DNA of 64,000 nt, from NCBI GenBank assembly GCA_947499725.1, contig CANMPK010000007.1:18949-82948 (forward strand), given 5' to 3'. This document shows positions 48,714-58,732 of this stretch, in pieces. The notes under the pieces were generated by a model. That model searched no databases. It was given only the letters and a program-made list of their open reading frames with translations, and had not been told where the DNA came from. The position numbers were made by a program, and so were the translations under genes. Numbering within the stretch: position 1 is the first letter of the stretch; each line of letters begins with the position of its first letter. This DNA comes from an uncultured Paracoccaceae bacterium (lineage in GTDB: Bacteria > Pseudomonadota > Alphaproteobacteria > Rhodobacterales > Rhodobacteraceae).

Positions 48714-48953
48714 ATGGTAGATGAAGCTTCAAATGTCCTATTAGACGCGTTCGCACACACGCTGCGGACGCACCGGCAAAAGGCTGGGCTATCTCAAGAA
48801 GAGCTGGCCCACCGGGCGGGCAAAAGCATCCGCTATGTTTCCTTACTTGAAAGCAGAAAGCATCAACCAAGCTTAGAAACGCTAAAAGGATTGTGTGACG
48901 GGCTTAACATTTCCATGGAAGTGTTCATTCACGACCTTGAAGAGCAGCTTTAG
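48714..48953 (+). CDS. XRE-family helix-turn-helix regulator
   Basis: This 79-residue single-domain protein has a helix-turn-helix (RTHRQKAGLSQEELAHRAGK, then RYVSLLESRKHQPSLETL). It resembles small control regulators of plasmids and restriction systems. It is divergent from the ParA-like gene and next to the tandem repeat, so it probably controls the mobilisation operon and itself. Target sites are inferred. Confidence 0.85.
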   Translation: MVDEASNVLLDAFAHTLRTHRQKAGLSQEELAHRAGKSIRYVSLLESRKHQPSLETLKGLCDGLNISMEVFIHDLEEQL

Positions 48954-49061
48954 AACTTATTGAGATCGTGCTGTTGCCACGTGGGCAGTTTCAAAATAGC
49001 GTTCACACATGCTGGCGAAACTAATCATACAAAGCTTAATCACTTAACGCCCCTTTGCGGG

Positions 49062-49127
49062 CGATGCTTTGTTGCGCCTGCATTTTCCAAATCCCTTTCC
49101 AAAGCATCGTCGCGAGAATAAGTCTCG
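49062..49127 (+). promoter_or_regulatory. Inverted repeats in the leader of the second phosphoesterase gene
   Basis: CGATGCTTTG (49062-49071) and CAAAGCATCG (49100-49109) are perfect 10-bp arms 28 bases apart, followed by a smaller stem CGAGA (49113-49117) with TCTCG (49123-49127) just before the AGG ribosome site. A further GCCC/GGGC pair precedes them. The leader could fold strongly; function is unknown. Confidence 0.6.
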
Positions 49128-49134
49128 AGGAAAA

Positions 49135-49704
49135 ATGACTTATTGGCACACCGCAGATCTTCACTTTGGCCATGAGGCCATCATTCAACATTGCAATCGC
49201 CCTTTTGCATCCGCTGATGAAATGGACCGCGTATTATTGCGCAATTTGAACGAAACCGTCCAAGATCAAGATGATCTTTGGATTTTGGGCGACTTTGCTT
49301 GGAGCCGTAAAGCAAAGAAATCTCCGGAATGGTTGACTGGACTCTTCGCCCAACTCCCGGGTGCGCGTAAACACTTGATTGTTGGCAATCACGACCACGA
49401 AGCGACTAGGGCCTTACCTTAGGATAGCGTGAGTTATCTCTTAGACCATCAAGATGGCCTGGCAAAACATCCAGTAACGCTCTGCCACTATACAATGTTG
49501 ACGTGGAACTATTCGCGCTACGGGGCACTGCAGCTCTTTGGGCATGTACATAAGCGTTGGGCAGGGTCGAGTAACTCGATTAACGTCGGCGTTGATCTTT
49601 GGGACCTTGCCCCCACAACGCTGGCCAACGCTATTATGCGCGCTTCCCGGCAGCCTGAAAACCAACATTGGAAGAACGTTGAACCGGACCAAGAAAGTTT
49701 GTGA
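49135..49704 (+). pseudogene. Second metallophosphoesterase, amber codon 96
   Basis: The frame from the ATG at 49135 (GAGG site) reads TYWHTADLHFGHEAIIQHCN, GDFAWSRKAKK and VGNHDHEA. It meets TAG at 49420-49422 and continues to 49704 with DSVSYLLDH, CHYTMLTWN and LFGHVHKRW. The intact paralogue at 46442-46999 has tryptophan at the stop position (LPWDSISHL), so a TGG to TAG change explains it. The first half retains only part of the metal site. Confidence 0.85.
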
Positions 49705-49763
49705 CCAGCGAAGTCTCGATTGACCACAATGGTGTGATTGGCCGTTTTCTTGCGTCCTTGGGG

Positions 49764-51014
49764 TCAGAAGGTCTTCTGAAAGCTCACACCCACACGCGTA
49801 CCATTTCCAAAACCAGCTGTGTTCAGATCGAACCCTTGGTGTGCAACCAGAGCGCTGAGTGTGCCGCCTAGCATTTCGCGAGAGACTCCTGCACTTACGA
49901 CAAATCCTTCAGCGCTTGTGTTGCTTAGGCGGTGTGTTGCGAGGTTTTGATCGTTAATCAGATAGTGGCCGATGCTCCAATCTACAGTCATATCGTCCAA
50001 CTGATGCTTTACGTATAGCGCGGTGTTGACGGATTGCGTGTCGATGGCGCTGCCCATAACAACGCCTTGGTTGGCATAGGAATAAGTGTTGTTGCGGTAA
50101 GCTGTGTTAGCGCCGCAGAACCCGTTTGCCGTGCGAGCGATGCGGGTGTCGGTGTGTTCTATTGTAACCTGTGAAGGAACGCCAAAGAGGGGCATGTTCA
50201 CCTCAATACCAGCCATGTGCATCAGGCAGTTTGGAGCGCCGCTGGCTTCGTCTTCGCCTACGGTTTGGTAATAAACGCGGGTGCCGTCAGCAAGGTTTGG
50301 CAGAGTGTATGAAATGCCGACACCAGCCATTTGATTGGCGCTGGCAGCTCCGCCTTCGTTGGTTTGGCCAGCTAGGATACGGAGGAATGTATCAAGATCT
50401 GATGGGTTGCCAGCACCACCCCATTGAGCTGTGCGAACAAAGTCGATTTCGAGGTTGTCGATTGGGCGCACACGTGCGCGCATGCCCATGATTAGAGCGT
50501 TGTCTGGTTGGCCAGCATCCTCGGTTGTACCGACGAAGAACTCGCCATCCCAAGCGCCGAGCCAGCGTAGGACTGGGAGGTCAATCTCTGTTGCTTCGGA
50601 TTTGCGGATGTAGGCGGAATGGAAAGCAGGCGCGTTTTGCGACAGGATCAGGCTGCTGTATTGGGACGGCGACCAGTTGCGGTCGATTTTGCCGACGCCG
50701 ATTTGCCAGTTGCCGTTCCCAAGCGCTAGGGAGACGTCGTAGTTCAGCAAAACATCTGCGTCGCCGTAGATTGGTTGAGCAATCGTGGCAGAGGCTGACA
50801 GGCGTCCAAATTCTACCGAGCTGCCCAAAGAGACACCGTTAAAGCCAAGCGTGCCATATTGCTGGCTGCGGCCTAGGAAGTCATCTGAAATGCCGCCAAA
50901 GGTAAGGGTGAATTCAGGTGTCTCGGCAGCGGCAGAGTTCGCTGCTGTTAGGGACATCGCGGTGCTCAGAATTCCGGCACAGGAGAGTTTGAATGCGGCG
51001 TTAGAAAAATGCAT
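49764..51014 (-). CDS. wzi: Capsule assembly protein, Wzi family
   Basis: This 416-residue outer-membrane beta-barrel has an N-terminal signal ending SAAAE and closes with an aromatic C-terminus (VSFQKTF). The block VGKIDRNWSPSQYSSLILSQ followed by NAPAFHSAYIRK is the Wzi hallmark. Wzi anchors capsule chains to the cell surface. Its presence argues for a cell-bound capsule and not only loose slime. The start at 51014 is where the signal peptide begins; the open frame extends 79 non-coding codons upstream. Confidence 0.82.
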   Translation of the reverse strand: MHFSNAAFKLSCAGILSTAMSLTAANSAAAETPEFTLTFGGISDDFLGRSQQYGTLGFNGVSLGSSVEFGRLSASATIAQPIYGDADVLLNYDVSLALGNGNWQIGVGKIDRNWSPSQYSSLILSQNAPAFHSAYIRKSEATEIDLPVLRWLGAWDGEFFVGTTEDAGQPDNALIMGMRARVRPIDNLEIDFVRTAQWGGAGNPSDLDTFLRILAGQTNEGGAASANQMAGVGISYTLPNLADGTRVYYQTVGEDEASGAPNCLMHMAGIEVNMPLFGVPSQVTIEHTDTRIARTANGFCGANTAYRNNTYSYANQGVVMGSAIDTQSVNTALYVKHQLDDMTVDWSIGHYLINDQNLATHRLSNTSAEGFVVSAGVSREMLGGTLSALVAHQGFDLNTAGFGNGTRVGVSFQKTF

Positions 51015-51318
51015 GTGAGAAAACCTTTGGCTGTTACCGCGTGTTTGGGTGAGGCGAAGGGCTAAGTCAATGCAGCCACGGCGGATCGCCGAAAACAGGT
51101 GAAGATGCGCAACAGGTTTGGTTGGGATGGGCGTTGCCTTGCTGAGCTCTTGGGAAACAGTGTTCAAGAATATACAAACCCCGATATTTGATCGATACTT
51201 GCAAGGTCGCTTGAATCTTTCGCCTAGTTCAAAACACCTTCCGAAGATCAAATAGTATTTTCCATATTATTTTAGTGGGTCGAAACTTACCTTGTACATC
51301 GGTAGATTTTAAGAAGCG

Positions 51319-52065
51319 TCAGTTTCCGATAAACTGGGACACTTTTGAGGCATTTTTCAAGAGAAGCGCACCTAGACCACCCACTTTGTTATCCTTTAAG
51401 GCCTTATAATCTTCGCGGCTTTTCTTAATGATATACTTTAGCGATTGATTGCTAGCGCCGCCCGTTCGCATTTTTACGAGAACCTCGGGGATATATATGG
51501 ATTTCATGCTACCGGATCCAAAAAGCCTCAGCATTGCTTCGTAATCCGCTGCAATTCTATAACTGGTGTCATAGTAACCTAAACGCTCAAAGACTTCCCG
51601 GCGAAGGAACACAGTCGGGTGTGGAGGCATCCAGCCACGTTTCAGCTTCGTGGCGCTAAAGCTACCTGCAACCCAGTGTCTAACCACTTTTTCCGGATCT
51701 TGAGCGGATACATAATGCAAGTCTGAATACACGCAATTGATTGCAGGGTCAGAAAATGCATCAGCAACCTTTGTGAGCACATCGCTGGATGCAAAGAAGT
51801 CGTCAGAATGAAGTAATCCGACAATCTCACCTGACGATCTTTGTATTCCTTTATTAATGGCATCATAGATCCCGGTGTCGGGCTCGCTCAATAGCAACGT
51901 TTCAGGCTTTAGCGACGCGTTAATAATTTCAAGGGTCCCATCGGTTGAAACACCATCTTGAATCACGTGTTCAACATCGGAATACATTTGCTTCTGGACA
52001 CTTTGAATAGCCTGTCCAATTGTTTCATGTCGATTCAGAACAGCAGTAACAACAGAAATTTTCAA
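51319..52065 (-). CDS. Glycosyltransferase, family 2 (WcaA-like)
   Basis: This 248-residue GT-A enzyme has the start ISVVTAVLNRHETIGQAIQS, the VIQDGVSTDGTLEII segment and a DXD-like GLLHSDDFF near residue 86. RGWMPPHPTVFLRR follows, typical of colanic-acid type transferases. It probably adds one sugar to the repeat unit on the cytoplasmic face. Donor and acceptor cannot be told. Confidence 0.85.
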   Translation of the reverse strand: MKISVVTAVLNRHETIGQAIQSVQKQMYSDVEHVIQDGVSTDGTLEIINASLKPETLLLSEPDTGIYDAINKGIQRSSGEIVGLLHSDDFFASSDVLTKVADAFSDPAINCVYSDLHYVSAQDPEKVVRHWVAGSFSATKLKRGWMPPHPTVFLRREVFERLGYYDTSYRIAADYEAMLRLFGSGSMKSIYIPEVLVKMRTGGASNQSLKYIIKKSREDYKALKDNKVGGLGALLLKNASKVSQFIGN

Positions 52066-52133
52066 TGGTTTAGTCCGTAAAATCAGAGGAAAATGTGAGA
52101 TAACCGACCTTTGGAGATAGCTATCGAATGCAA

Positions 52134-53105
52134 CTACCCCCGCGCAGACTCATAATTCGTCAAATACCAAGCGTAGGTTTCTTCCAATCCGTGCTCTAGC
52201 GCCACTTGGGCGTCCCAGCCCATGTCAGACAAACGGCTAACATCCATTAGTTTTCGCATTGTGCCATCTGGTTTGCTTGGGTCAGTGTCGATGCGGCCCG
52301 CAAAGCCTACCACTTTGGCGATCATTTGCGCGACTTCAAGGATCGAAACATCAGTGCCGGTGCCCACATTGATGTGGCTCAGCATGGGTTGGGTGTCGGC
52401 TTCGTATGCCTCTTTATTCAGATCAAGGACAAACAAGCTAGCTGCTGCCATGTCATCAACGTGCAAGAATTCACGACGCGGTGCGCCGCTGCCCCAGATT
52501 GTAACCACTTCGGCACCATCGCGTTTTGCTTCGTGAAAGCGACGGATCAACGCCGGCAAGACGTGAGAGTTCTCTGGGTGGAAATTGTCCCCAGGTCCAT
52601 ACAGGTTGGTAGGCATCACCGAACGGAAATCGACTCCGTGTTGACGGTTGTAGCTTTCACACAACTTAATGCCCGCAATTTTCGCAACGGCATAAGGCTC
52701 GTTTGTCGGCTCTAAAGTACCGGTGAGCAGCGCATTTTCGGCAATCGGTTGCGCGACTGCTTTGGGATAGATGCAGGATGATCCGAGCTGCAATAGTTTG
52801 GTGACACCGGCAGCGAAAGCCTGATGGATCACGTTGCATTCGATCATCAAGTTTTCATAGATGAACTCAGCCGGATAGGTGTTATTGGCATGAATCCCAC
52901 CCACCTTGGCCGCTGCCAGAATGACGACATCGGGCTTTTCCCGCGCCATAAAATCACGAACGGCCGCCTGATTGGTCAGGTCAAGCTCGGCATGGGTGCG
53001 TGTGATCACCTCCAGCGCCTCACCTGCGGACTTGCGTGCAGCGAGTTGGCGGCAGATCGCCCCGCCAACCATGCCGCGATGACCTGCAACGTAAATCTTG
53101 CGCAT
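52134..53105 (-). CDS. fcl: GDP-L-fucose synthase
   Basis: This 323-residue extended SDR converts the 4-keto intermediate from Gmd to GDP-L-fucose. The loop [18 protein letters not shown], the SSCIYPK block with catalytic serine and cysteine, and [15 protein letters not shown] with the YxxxK pair are all present. It begins four bases after the gmd stop, so the two are translated together. Confidence 0.95.
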   Translation of the reverse strand: MRKIYVAGHRGMVGGAICRQLAARKSAGEALEVITRTHAELDLTNQAAVRDFMAREKPDVVILAAAKVGGIHANNTYPAEFIYENLMIECNVIHQAFAAGVTKLLQLGSSCIYPKAVAQPIAENALLTGTLEPTNEPYAVAKIAGIKLCESYNRQHGVDFRSVMPTNLYGPGDNFHPENSHVLPALIRRFHEAKRDGAEVVTIWGSGAPRREFLHVDDMAAASLFVLDLNKEAYEADTQPMLSHINVGTGTDVSILEVAQMIAKVVGFAGRIDTDPSKPDGTMRKLMDVSRLSDMGWDAQVALEHGLEETYAWYLTNYESARG

Positions 53106-53109
53106 CAGA

Positions 53110-54228
53110 TCAGCCCTCTAGCGAAACTGGGATATCCATGCCGTGCTCTTTTAACAAAGCGTGGCGTTTGGCGGTTTTCAGATCTTCGACCACCATTTCA
53201 GCGCACATTTCTTGCGCAGTGATTTCCGGTACCCAGCCCAGCTCGGCCTTGGCCTTGGCCGGATCGCCTAGAAGTGTTTCCACCTCTGCCGGACGGAAGT
53301 AACGTGGATCAATGCGCATAATGACATCGCCAACTTTCAATGCCGGCGCATTGTCACCTTCGATCGCGGCAACGGTGGCAAACTCATCCACACCTGTTCC
53401 GGTGAATTCGAGTGTAATGCCGAGCTCGGCAGCAGACCATGTGATGAACTCGCGGACGCTGTATTGTTTGCCAGTCGCGATGACAAAATCTTCGGCGTTA
53501 TCTTGTTGCAGCATCATCCACTGCATGCGCACGTAGTCTTTGGCATGGCCCCAATCGCGCAGTGCATCAATGTTGCCCATGTAAAGGCATGGCTCAAGCC
53601 CTTGCGCGATATTGGCCAGACCACGCGTGATTTTACGGGTCACAAAGGTTTCTCCACGGCGCGGGCTTTCGTGGTTAAAGAGGATGCCGTTACAAGCGTA
53701 CATGCCATAAGATTCACGATAGTTTACTGTGATCCAGTAAGAATACAGCTTGGCCACCGCGTAAGGGCTGCGTGGGTAAAACGGTGTGGTTTCCTTTTGC
53801 GGTGTCTCTTGAACGAGGCCATAGAGTTCAGACGTAGAAGCCTGATAAAATCGGGTTTTCTTTTCTAGGCCGAGGAAGCGAATTGCTTCTAGCAGACGTA
53901 GCGTGCCCATGGCATCGACATCGGCGGTGTATTCTGGGCTTTCAAAGCTAACCGCTACGTGGCTTTGCGCGCCAAGGTTATAGACTTCGTCAGGTTGAAT
54001 TTCGGAAATAATGCGCGTCAAGTTGGAGGTGTCAGACAAATCGCCGTAGTGCAATTTGAGACGCGTGTTATCCATATGTGGATCTTGATAAATGTGATCA
54101 ACGCGCTGGGTGTTAAACGACGAAGCTCGGCGCTTGATGCCATGTACTTCATAGCCTTTTTCCAAGAGGAATTCGGCGAGGTAAGAGCCGTCTTGGCCAG
54201 TAATGCCTGTAATAAGGGCGCGTTTCAT
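53110..54228 (-). CDS. gmd: GDP-mannose 4,6-dehydratase
   Basis: This is a 372-residue enzyme that makes GDP-4-keto-6-deoxymannose from GDP-mannose. The motifs [44 protein letters not shown] and [14 protein letters not shown] are as expected. With manC and fcl it gives a complete GDP-fucose branch. Confidence 0.96.
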   Translation of the reverse strand: MKRALITGITGQDGSYLAEFLLEKGYEVHGIKRRASSFNTQRVDHIYQDPHMDNTRLKLHYGDLSDTSNLTRIISEIQPDEVYNLGAQSHVAVSFESPEYTADVDAMGTLRLLEAIRFLGLEKKTRFYQASTSELYGLVQETPQKETTPFYPRSPYAVAKLYSYWITVNYRESYGMYACNGILFNHESPRRGETFVTRKITRGLANIAQGLEPCLYMGNIDALRDWGHAKDYVRMQWMMLQQDNAEDFVIATGKQYSVREFITWSAAELGITLEFTGTGVDEFATVAAIEGDNAPALKVGDVIMRIDPRYFRPAEVETLLGDPAKAKAELGWVPEITAQEMCAEMVVEDLKTAKRHALLKEHGMDIPVSLEG

Positions 54229-54586
54229 GAATTTATCTTTCTCTCTTAATTAACCGTGACAACTTATTTAGGCTTTTTATACATAGTGTGAAAGTTTTAG
54301 CTTAGTCACTTTGTTTAAGTGCGTAAAAGGCCTCAATACCTTTCAAGATATGCATCAGGGATTCCTTTCTTTCGCCGCCAGAACACACCTCTAACAAGAC
54401 TATTGGCTCGCTTTTGCAAATTCATCTTCAGGATTTCCAATGTTTGCAGCGGTACCAAAAGGATAGCCTTTGAAATCTTGTCAAATCTACGATTTGTACC
54501 AACGGTGATTATTTTTGCCTATTCACAAAAGTTATTGCTTTATAGTGCCTCGTCATATCGTAGAACCACCAAGAATTTGGCAATAG
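54229..54586. other. AT-rich gap upstream of gmd with a possible gene remnant
   Basis: The gmd promoter must lie at the left. On the minus strand, a reading frame without an ATG (about 54332-54520) gives AKIITVGTNRRFDKISKAIL and later QKRANSLVRGVFWRRKKGIP, ending with TGA. It has coding-like character but no start, and I do not recognise it. It may be the tail of a lost glycosyltransferase. Nothing else is seen. Confidence 0.35.
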
Positions 54587-55498
54587 CTAAAATTTTAAAC
54601 CTAGTAAATGCCTTATCGCTCGCTCCGGTTCGACATTTTCGGATTTAATATATTGTTCTACTTCGTACAACTTCATATCAATCAAGAATCGATACCAGAA
54701 CCCCTGTAAAACGTGAAATGCACACCCTTGAATACCATCCAAAAAACCTAGGCGGAATACCAATCGGTAAATCACATAAGCCAGTGCTCTTACACCTATT
54801 GGAGCTTTTTCATAAAGATTATTCTTTATCCACCTTTTGGTTCCTGCTTGACCTTGAACATCTGAAAAACTTTGATTACCAGAAGGAAAAATTGAGTATC
54901 TTTTATTTAGAATATCAACCACTTCTCTGGAGGCATATCGATTATGCTTGTCGACCCATTCACTTAGGCTCTTAAGGCTGTCATCCAAAAGTTCACCGGA
55001 AAGCTCAGCAACTTCACCTTCGACCACAATGTGCTCGTCCATCCAGCGATCTTCACACCTACCGAAGCCAAATTTAAACAACCTTAGCGATTGTATTGGG
55101 AATATTCCCCCGAATTTTATGGGCCGCCTAAGAAAGGCAATACGCCTATTGACATTAAAGCCCACCAGATTAGCGTTAGAATTAACCAGAGCTATTTGGA
55201 CCGACTTGGATAGATCGTCAGAAATAATTTCATCAGCATCCAACCTAAATACCCAGTTTGTACATTCGGGTAATTGCTCTAATGCCCAGTTGAACTGCTT
55301 TGCCTGGTTTTCAAATTTATGGTAAATAACAGTCGCGCCTGCACCCTCTGCAAGCTGAGCAGTATCGTCCGTCGAGAAACTGTCAACAACGACTATTTCA
55401 TTTGCAATCTGTTTCGCCGATTTTATCGCACGAAGTATATGCATACTTTCGTTATGTGTAAGTATTATTACGGTAATTTTATTATCTTCATAATCCAT
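54587..55498 (-). CDS. Glycosyltransferase, family 2 (WaaE/KdtX-like)
   Basis: This 303-residue transferase opens ITVIILTHNESMHILRAIKS, then EIVVVDSFSTDDTAQLAE, and has the acidic triad in WVFRLDADEIISDDL. The C-terminal half with RWIKNNLYEKAPIGVRALAY and two hydrophobic stretches suggests membrane contact, as in transferases that act on lipid-linked sugars. The ATG at 55498 is the family start; 25 upstream codons are not. Confidence 0.85.
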   Translation of the reverse strand: MDYEDNKITVIILTHNESMHILRAIKSAKQIANEIVVVDSFSTDDTAQLAEGAGATVIYHKFENQAKQFNWALEQLPECTNWVFRLDADEIISDDLSKSVQIALVNSNANLVGFNVNRRIAFLRRPIKFGGIFPIQSLRLFKFGFGRCEDRWMDEHIVVEGEVAELSGELLDDSLKSLSEWVDKHNRYASREVVDILNKRYSIFPSGNQSFSDVQGQAGTKRWIKNNLYEKAPIGVRALAYVIYRLVFRLGFLDGIQGCAFHVLQGFWYRFLIDMKLYEVEQYIKSENVEPERAIRHLLGLKF

Positions 55499-55582
55499 AT
55501 GCGGTTCTACTATTTCCCACAACTGAGTTATTATTGAGCACGTTTTCGTTGTAAAGAAAACACGCGGTGACAACTTTCGACA

Positions 55583-56695
55583 CTAGCTGGAAATTTTTTT
55601 CAGAAAAAATACAACCAATACTAAATGTACCAATCCAGAAAAAACGCGTACTATTGCCGCAACTTCAAGGCTACCAAGCGCAACTATTATTGTAGAGAAA
55701 GTCGATACCAGCGATGACAATATGAATATTAATTGCGCCAAGTTCGGAGAAACCAAAACAATTTTAAAGTAGCTTATTGCAACTCCACATAGAATCGCCA
55801 CCTTTACAGCTGTAGAAAAAAACAAAACAATGACTTCTTGGGAAAGCCAAAAGCTTGCGACGAAAGCGATTACCAAAGTATAGATGGCTGAAAAGCAAAC
55901 GATCATCATTGTATGATTAGCGCCTTGCGTTCGTCTCGCCAAGCGCGGTGCCGCAACGAGAAGCGCGGTTAGGGGCAACATTAATAATATGTTGAAAAAC
56001 CCGTAATAGACCCCTTCAAGCGCTTCATTTTTGAAACCAATCAAAAACCGATCGTACTCCGCAGTTAGAATCCCGAAAATCCACAATCCAAAACGGCTGA
56101 GCTTTTCCTTTGAAACCCAAGTTATTCTTGTTGACTTAAATCCAGCGTCTGAACTTTGCCGCAATTGTACAACGACAAACATAATAAAAAGAGCAGCAAC
56201 TGTGAAAATTAGAAACAGTGAACTATTAAAAATAACTTTTACTGAAAATGATATAGATACAAAGCAAGCGATGGCGAAACAGTGGGCACGTAACTTGTAA
56301 AGTCTCTGTTCAACCTGTGACGCAGATAATATGGCAATTGAACTCATCGTGAGGAGGCATAAAGCACTGGAAAATAGTACCAAATCCACACTTACTTGCG
56401 TAAAGTAGAGGAAAACTCCTGTGATAAACAAAATTAATAGCACGCGCGCGATTAAGTGCTGTTCGAGATTGTCCAATTCCCCTCTAGATGCCAAGTTTAG
56501 AGAACGTTCTCTTGACATCAAAGGATTGGAAAATAGCTGCAATGCAAGGGATGCAGTTAGTAGACTATCCGCCGACCCAGCTTCCCCCAAAATATTATAG
56601 GTAGTCAATAATGTACCTACCAAGAAAAAAAGTGTCGTTTGCTGAATAACCACAGAATCGAGTACAAAACTTGATATTACTCTAAGTGTTTTCAT
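55583..56695 (-). CDS. Polysaccharide flippase-like membrane protein (Wzx candidate)
   Basis: This is a 370-residue protein with about ten hydrophobic segments, ending with the lysine-rich tail VVFFLKKISS. The middle FGILTAEYDRFLIGFKNEALEGVYYGFFNILL resembles the Wzx/MATE pattern of a D-R-x-x-I loop before a long helix. It is the only flippase-like protein in the cluster and sits beside the Wzy-like gene. It is shorter than most Wzx (400-480). Confidence 0.65.
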   Translation of the reverse strand: MKTLRVISSFVLDSVVIQQTTLFFLVGTLLTTYNILGEAGSADSLLTASLALQLFSNPLMSRERSLNLASRGELDNLEQHLIARVLLILFITGVFLYFTQVSVDLVLFSSALCLLTMSSIAILSASQVEQRLYKLRAHCFAIACFVSISFSVKVIFNSSLFLIFTVAALFIMFVVVQLRQSSDAGFKSTRITWVSKEKLSRFGLWIFGILTAEYDRFLIGFKNEALEGVYYGFFNILLMLPLTALLVAAPRLARRTQGANHTMMIVCFSAIYTLVIAFVASFWLSQEVIVLFFSTAVKVAILCGVAISYFKIVLVSPNLAQLIFILSSLVSTFSTIIVALGSLEVAAIVRVFSGLVHLVLVVFFLKKISS

Positions 56696-56712
56696 TGAAT
56701 TATTCCATTAGC

Positions 56713-57576
56713 CTACGCAGTTTTAGCAAATTGGCATTCGAGCTTTTTAAATAAATCATCGTAATCTTCACTATCAAATAAGGAGATTCGAAATTCCCTA
56801 CACACACTGTTGCCTATAATCGCATCGCTTTCCGGTGCGACCAAAATTGGTGCTACTTCTAATAACTTCCAAAAAACACCAGAATGCCTCCGCTCGTAAA
56901 ATCGAGGATTGTATAAAAACAGGACTAGTGCATCGGAAACCAACGCGTTCAAATCAGGAGCAAATGATAGTTTTTGCGCAACCCCTGGAATTTTACCCGA
57001 GTTATTGCCAACATACACAAGTTCAAGATCGAGCTTGGAGGCTAGTGATCTAATACGCGGTGCTAAGGATGTTAAGCCTTTAAATTCTTGCTCCTCCCGA
57101 GCTCCAACGAACACCACCAGCTTTTTAGGCCTGGAGGAGAAGTCAAAAAAACCAACTTTTGGTAGATCTAGAAAAACAAAATTTGGAAAAATTTTGCGAA
57201 GCTTGGGCCCTGCACCGATAAAACAGAACGAAAGCCTCTTAGAGAGCAAATCGATAATTCTGACCTCTAACGATGAATTTAAATTATGATTAATGTTAAA
57301 CGCTATGTTCTTCGGCAAGAATGGAAGCAAAAAGAAATATATTAGAAGAGATTTTGCCGAGAACTCGCGCACAATGCGAGTGTGACTCTTACGAACAAAA
57401 ATCAGACCAATTAAGATCAAACCATCCGCTAGGATCACTAGGAGTTTTGACATCAAACCTGTGCGCGTAGAAAGCGCCCAAGACTGGCGCTTCGTAAAGG
57501 CGCAATTCTCACCAAATTTAGATTGGAAAACAGAAAAATACTCTTTGTAAATTGCATGAGGGTCACGAAAATTCAT
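56713..57576 (-). CDS. Putative glycosyltransferase, GT-B like
   Basis: This is a 287-residue protein with a hydrophobic stretch near residues 45-60 and a second near 70-85, followed by a Rossmann-like half (LVVFVGAREEQEFKGLTSL, VYVGNNSGKIPGVAQKL) and a late KLLEVAPILVAPESDAI resembling the E-x7-E donor site of GT4 enzymes, though weakly. The ATG at 57576 has AGGGA seven bases upstream; it overlaps the end of the Wzy-like gene by 14 bases. The family call is tentative. Confidence 0.6.
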   Translation of the reverse strand: MNFRDPHAIYKEYFSVFQSKFGENCAFTKRQSWALSTRTGLMSKLLVILADGLILIGLIFVRKSHTRIVREFSAKSLLIYFFLLPFLPKNIAFNINHNLNSSLEVRIIDLLSKRLSFCFIGAGPKLRKIFPNFVFLDLPKVGFFDFSSRPKKLVVFVGAREEQEFKGLTSLAPRIRSLASKLDLELVYVGNNSGKIPGVAQKLSFAPDLNALVSDALVLFLYNPRFYERRHSGVFWKLLEVAPILVAPESDAIIGNSVCREFRISLFDSEDYDDLFKKLECQFAKTA

Positions 57577-58732
57577 CGATGGGTCCCTTACTCTTGGTAT
57601 TTGAAAATAGAGCGACTCCATGCCACTTTTGCGAGAGCCCTATTACAAGTCCCAGAATGAGTAAAGCGAAAGCTCCATCAGCCGAAAATAGGATTCCACC
57701 TGAAGCCAATAGATTCGAGAACAAAATAACCAACAGCAAAGATCTTTCCCGCTTTGTCGATACTAATTTTATCAAAAATGCTCCCAATAGAACAGTTCCC
57801 ACTACTCCTAGTTTTAGCGGAATTGTTACAACGCCATTGTCTAGATCATAACGAGAATTTTCAAACAGCCTTTCAGAGCCAAGGTCAGAAGCATCAAAAG
57901 CAAAAAATCCTTGCAAGACTGGTATACCGAATGACTTGCCAAATATAAAAGACGAGAAATTATCAAGCTGTGCGAAAGCATCCTTTGCTTGGAAAAGCCG
58001 GACACTATCCCCGTGTTCCAAAAGCTCAACAAAACGATCCCCAAACTCCTGCAAAGCGAAAACTCCAGAAACTAACATGATTATTGAAGCACCAACTAGT
58101 TGGATTGAGCCCAGCTTTTTTGTTGCTAAAAAAATGTACATAACTAATATTAATATTAACACACCAAGAATAACTGCCTTTGATCCAGAAGCAAAAAGAA
58201 CAAAAATCACCAGTGCAGTATAAAGATATCGTTTTTGCTCTAAAAAAAAATAAAGAAGAGGAAACATAAATAAAAACGGAGCAGAATAAATTCTGCTACC
58301 GGTAATTATTAATGCATTTGGCTCAACAATAGGAATTCCAATATAAAAGATAATTACCTGCAACACGCAACCGATTGTAAGCGCAGCAAATATAGAAAAA
58401 TAATACTTCTCACTTATGTTCGAACGTGCAATTCCCAAGCCGCAAGGCAGCGCGATTATCGCTGACAAAAATGGAACACCAGATCGGAAAAACTGCCATA
58501 CAGAGTAATCAGTATTAAGTGCAAAATACGAAAAATTTTGAATAAGTGTATAGGCAAATAACGATAGGCAAGGTCTACCAAGAGATGTTTTTGAAAGCCA
58601 AAAGGACGTTATGATGATCGTCCCAGCTAGAAGCAAAACTGATGCTGAGCTGTTGGTAGCCCCCCAAGGAACACCGAATAAAAAGACTATAATCAAAAAA
58701 AAGATTGACGTAACTTTTTTACGACCCAGCAC
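57563..58732 (-). CDS. O-antigen/capsule polymerase-like protein (Wzy candidate)
   Basis: This is a 389-residue membrane protein with about ten hydrophobic segments and a large periplasmic loop near residues 215-300, the layout of O-antigen ligase/polymerase proteins. ALVIFVLFASGSKAVILGVLILIL matches the RG/SKA loop seen in this superfamily. It starts with GTG and overlaps the upstream glycosyltransferase gene by 14 bases. Wzy proteins share little sequence, so the call rests on topology and context. Confidence 0.7.
   Translation of the reverse strand: MLGRKKVTSIFFLIIVFLFGVPWGATNSSASVLLLAGTIIITSFWLSKTSLGRPCLSLFAYTLIQNFSYFALNTDYSVWQFFRSGVPFLSAIIALPCGLGIARSNISEKYYFSIFAALTIGCVLQVIIFYIGIPIVEPNALIITGSRIYSAPFLFMFPLLYFFLEQKRYLYTALVIFVLFASGSKAVILGVLILILVMYIFLATKKLGSIQLVGASIIMLVSGVFALQEFGDRFVELLEHGDSVRLFQAKDAFAQLDNFSSFIFGKSFGIPVLQGFFAFDASDLGSERLFENSRYDLDNGVVTIPLKLGVVGTVLLGAFLIKLVSTKRERSLLLVILFSNLLASGGILFSADGAFALLILGLVIGLSQKWHGVALFSNTKSKGPIDEFS

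Noticed and set aside
42667..49704. Possible amber recoding: in-frame TAG codons in ugd, the second phosphoesterase, an IS remnant and before the parB fragment.
   Set aside because: TAG is also the normal stop of rfbA, the WecA-like gene, wzc and the coiled-coil protein, and there is no sign of a suppressor system. The affected genes lie in decaying surroundings.
54319..54648. A 109-codon plus-strand frame upstream of gmd.
   Set aside because: It overlaps the end of a real glycosyltransferase on the other strand and has no recognisable domain.
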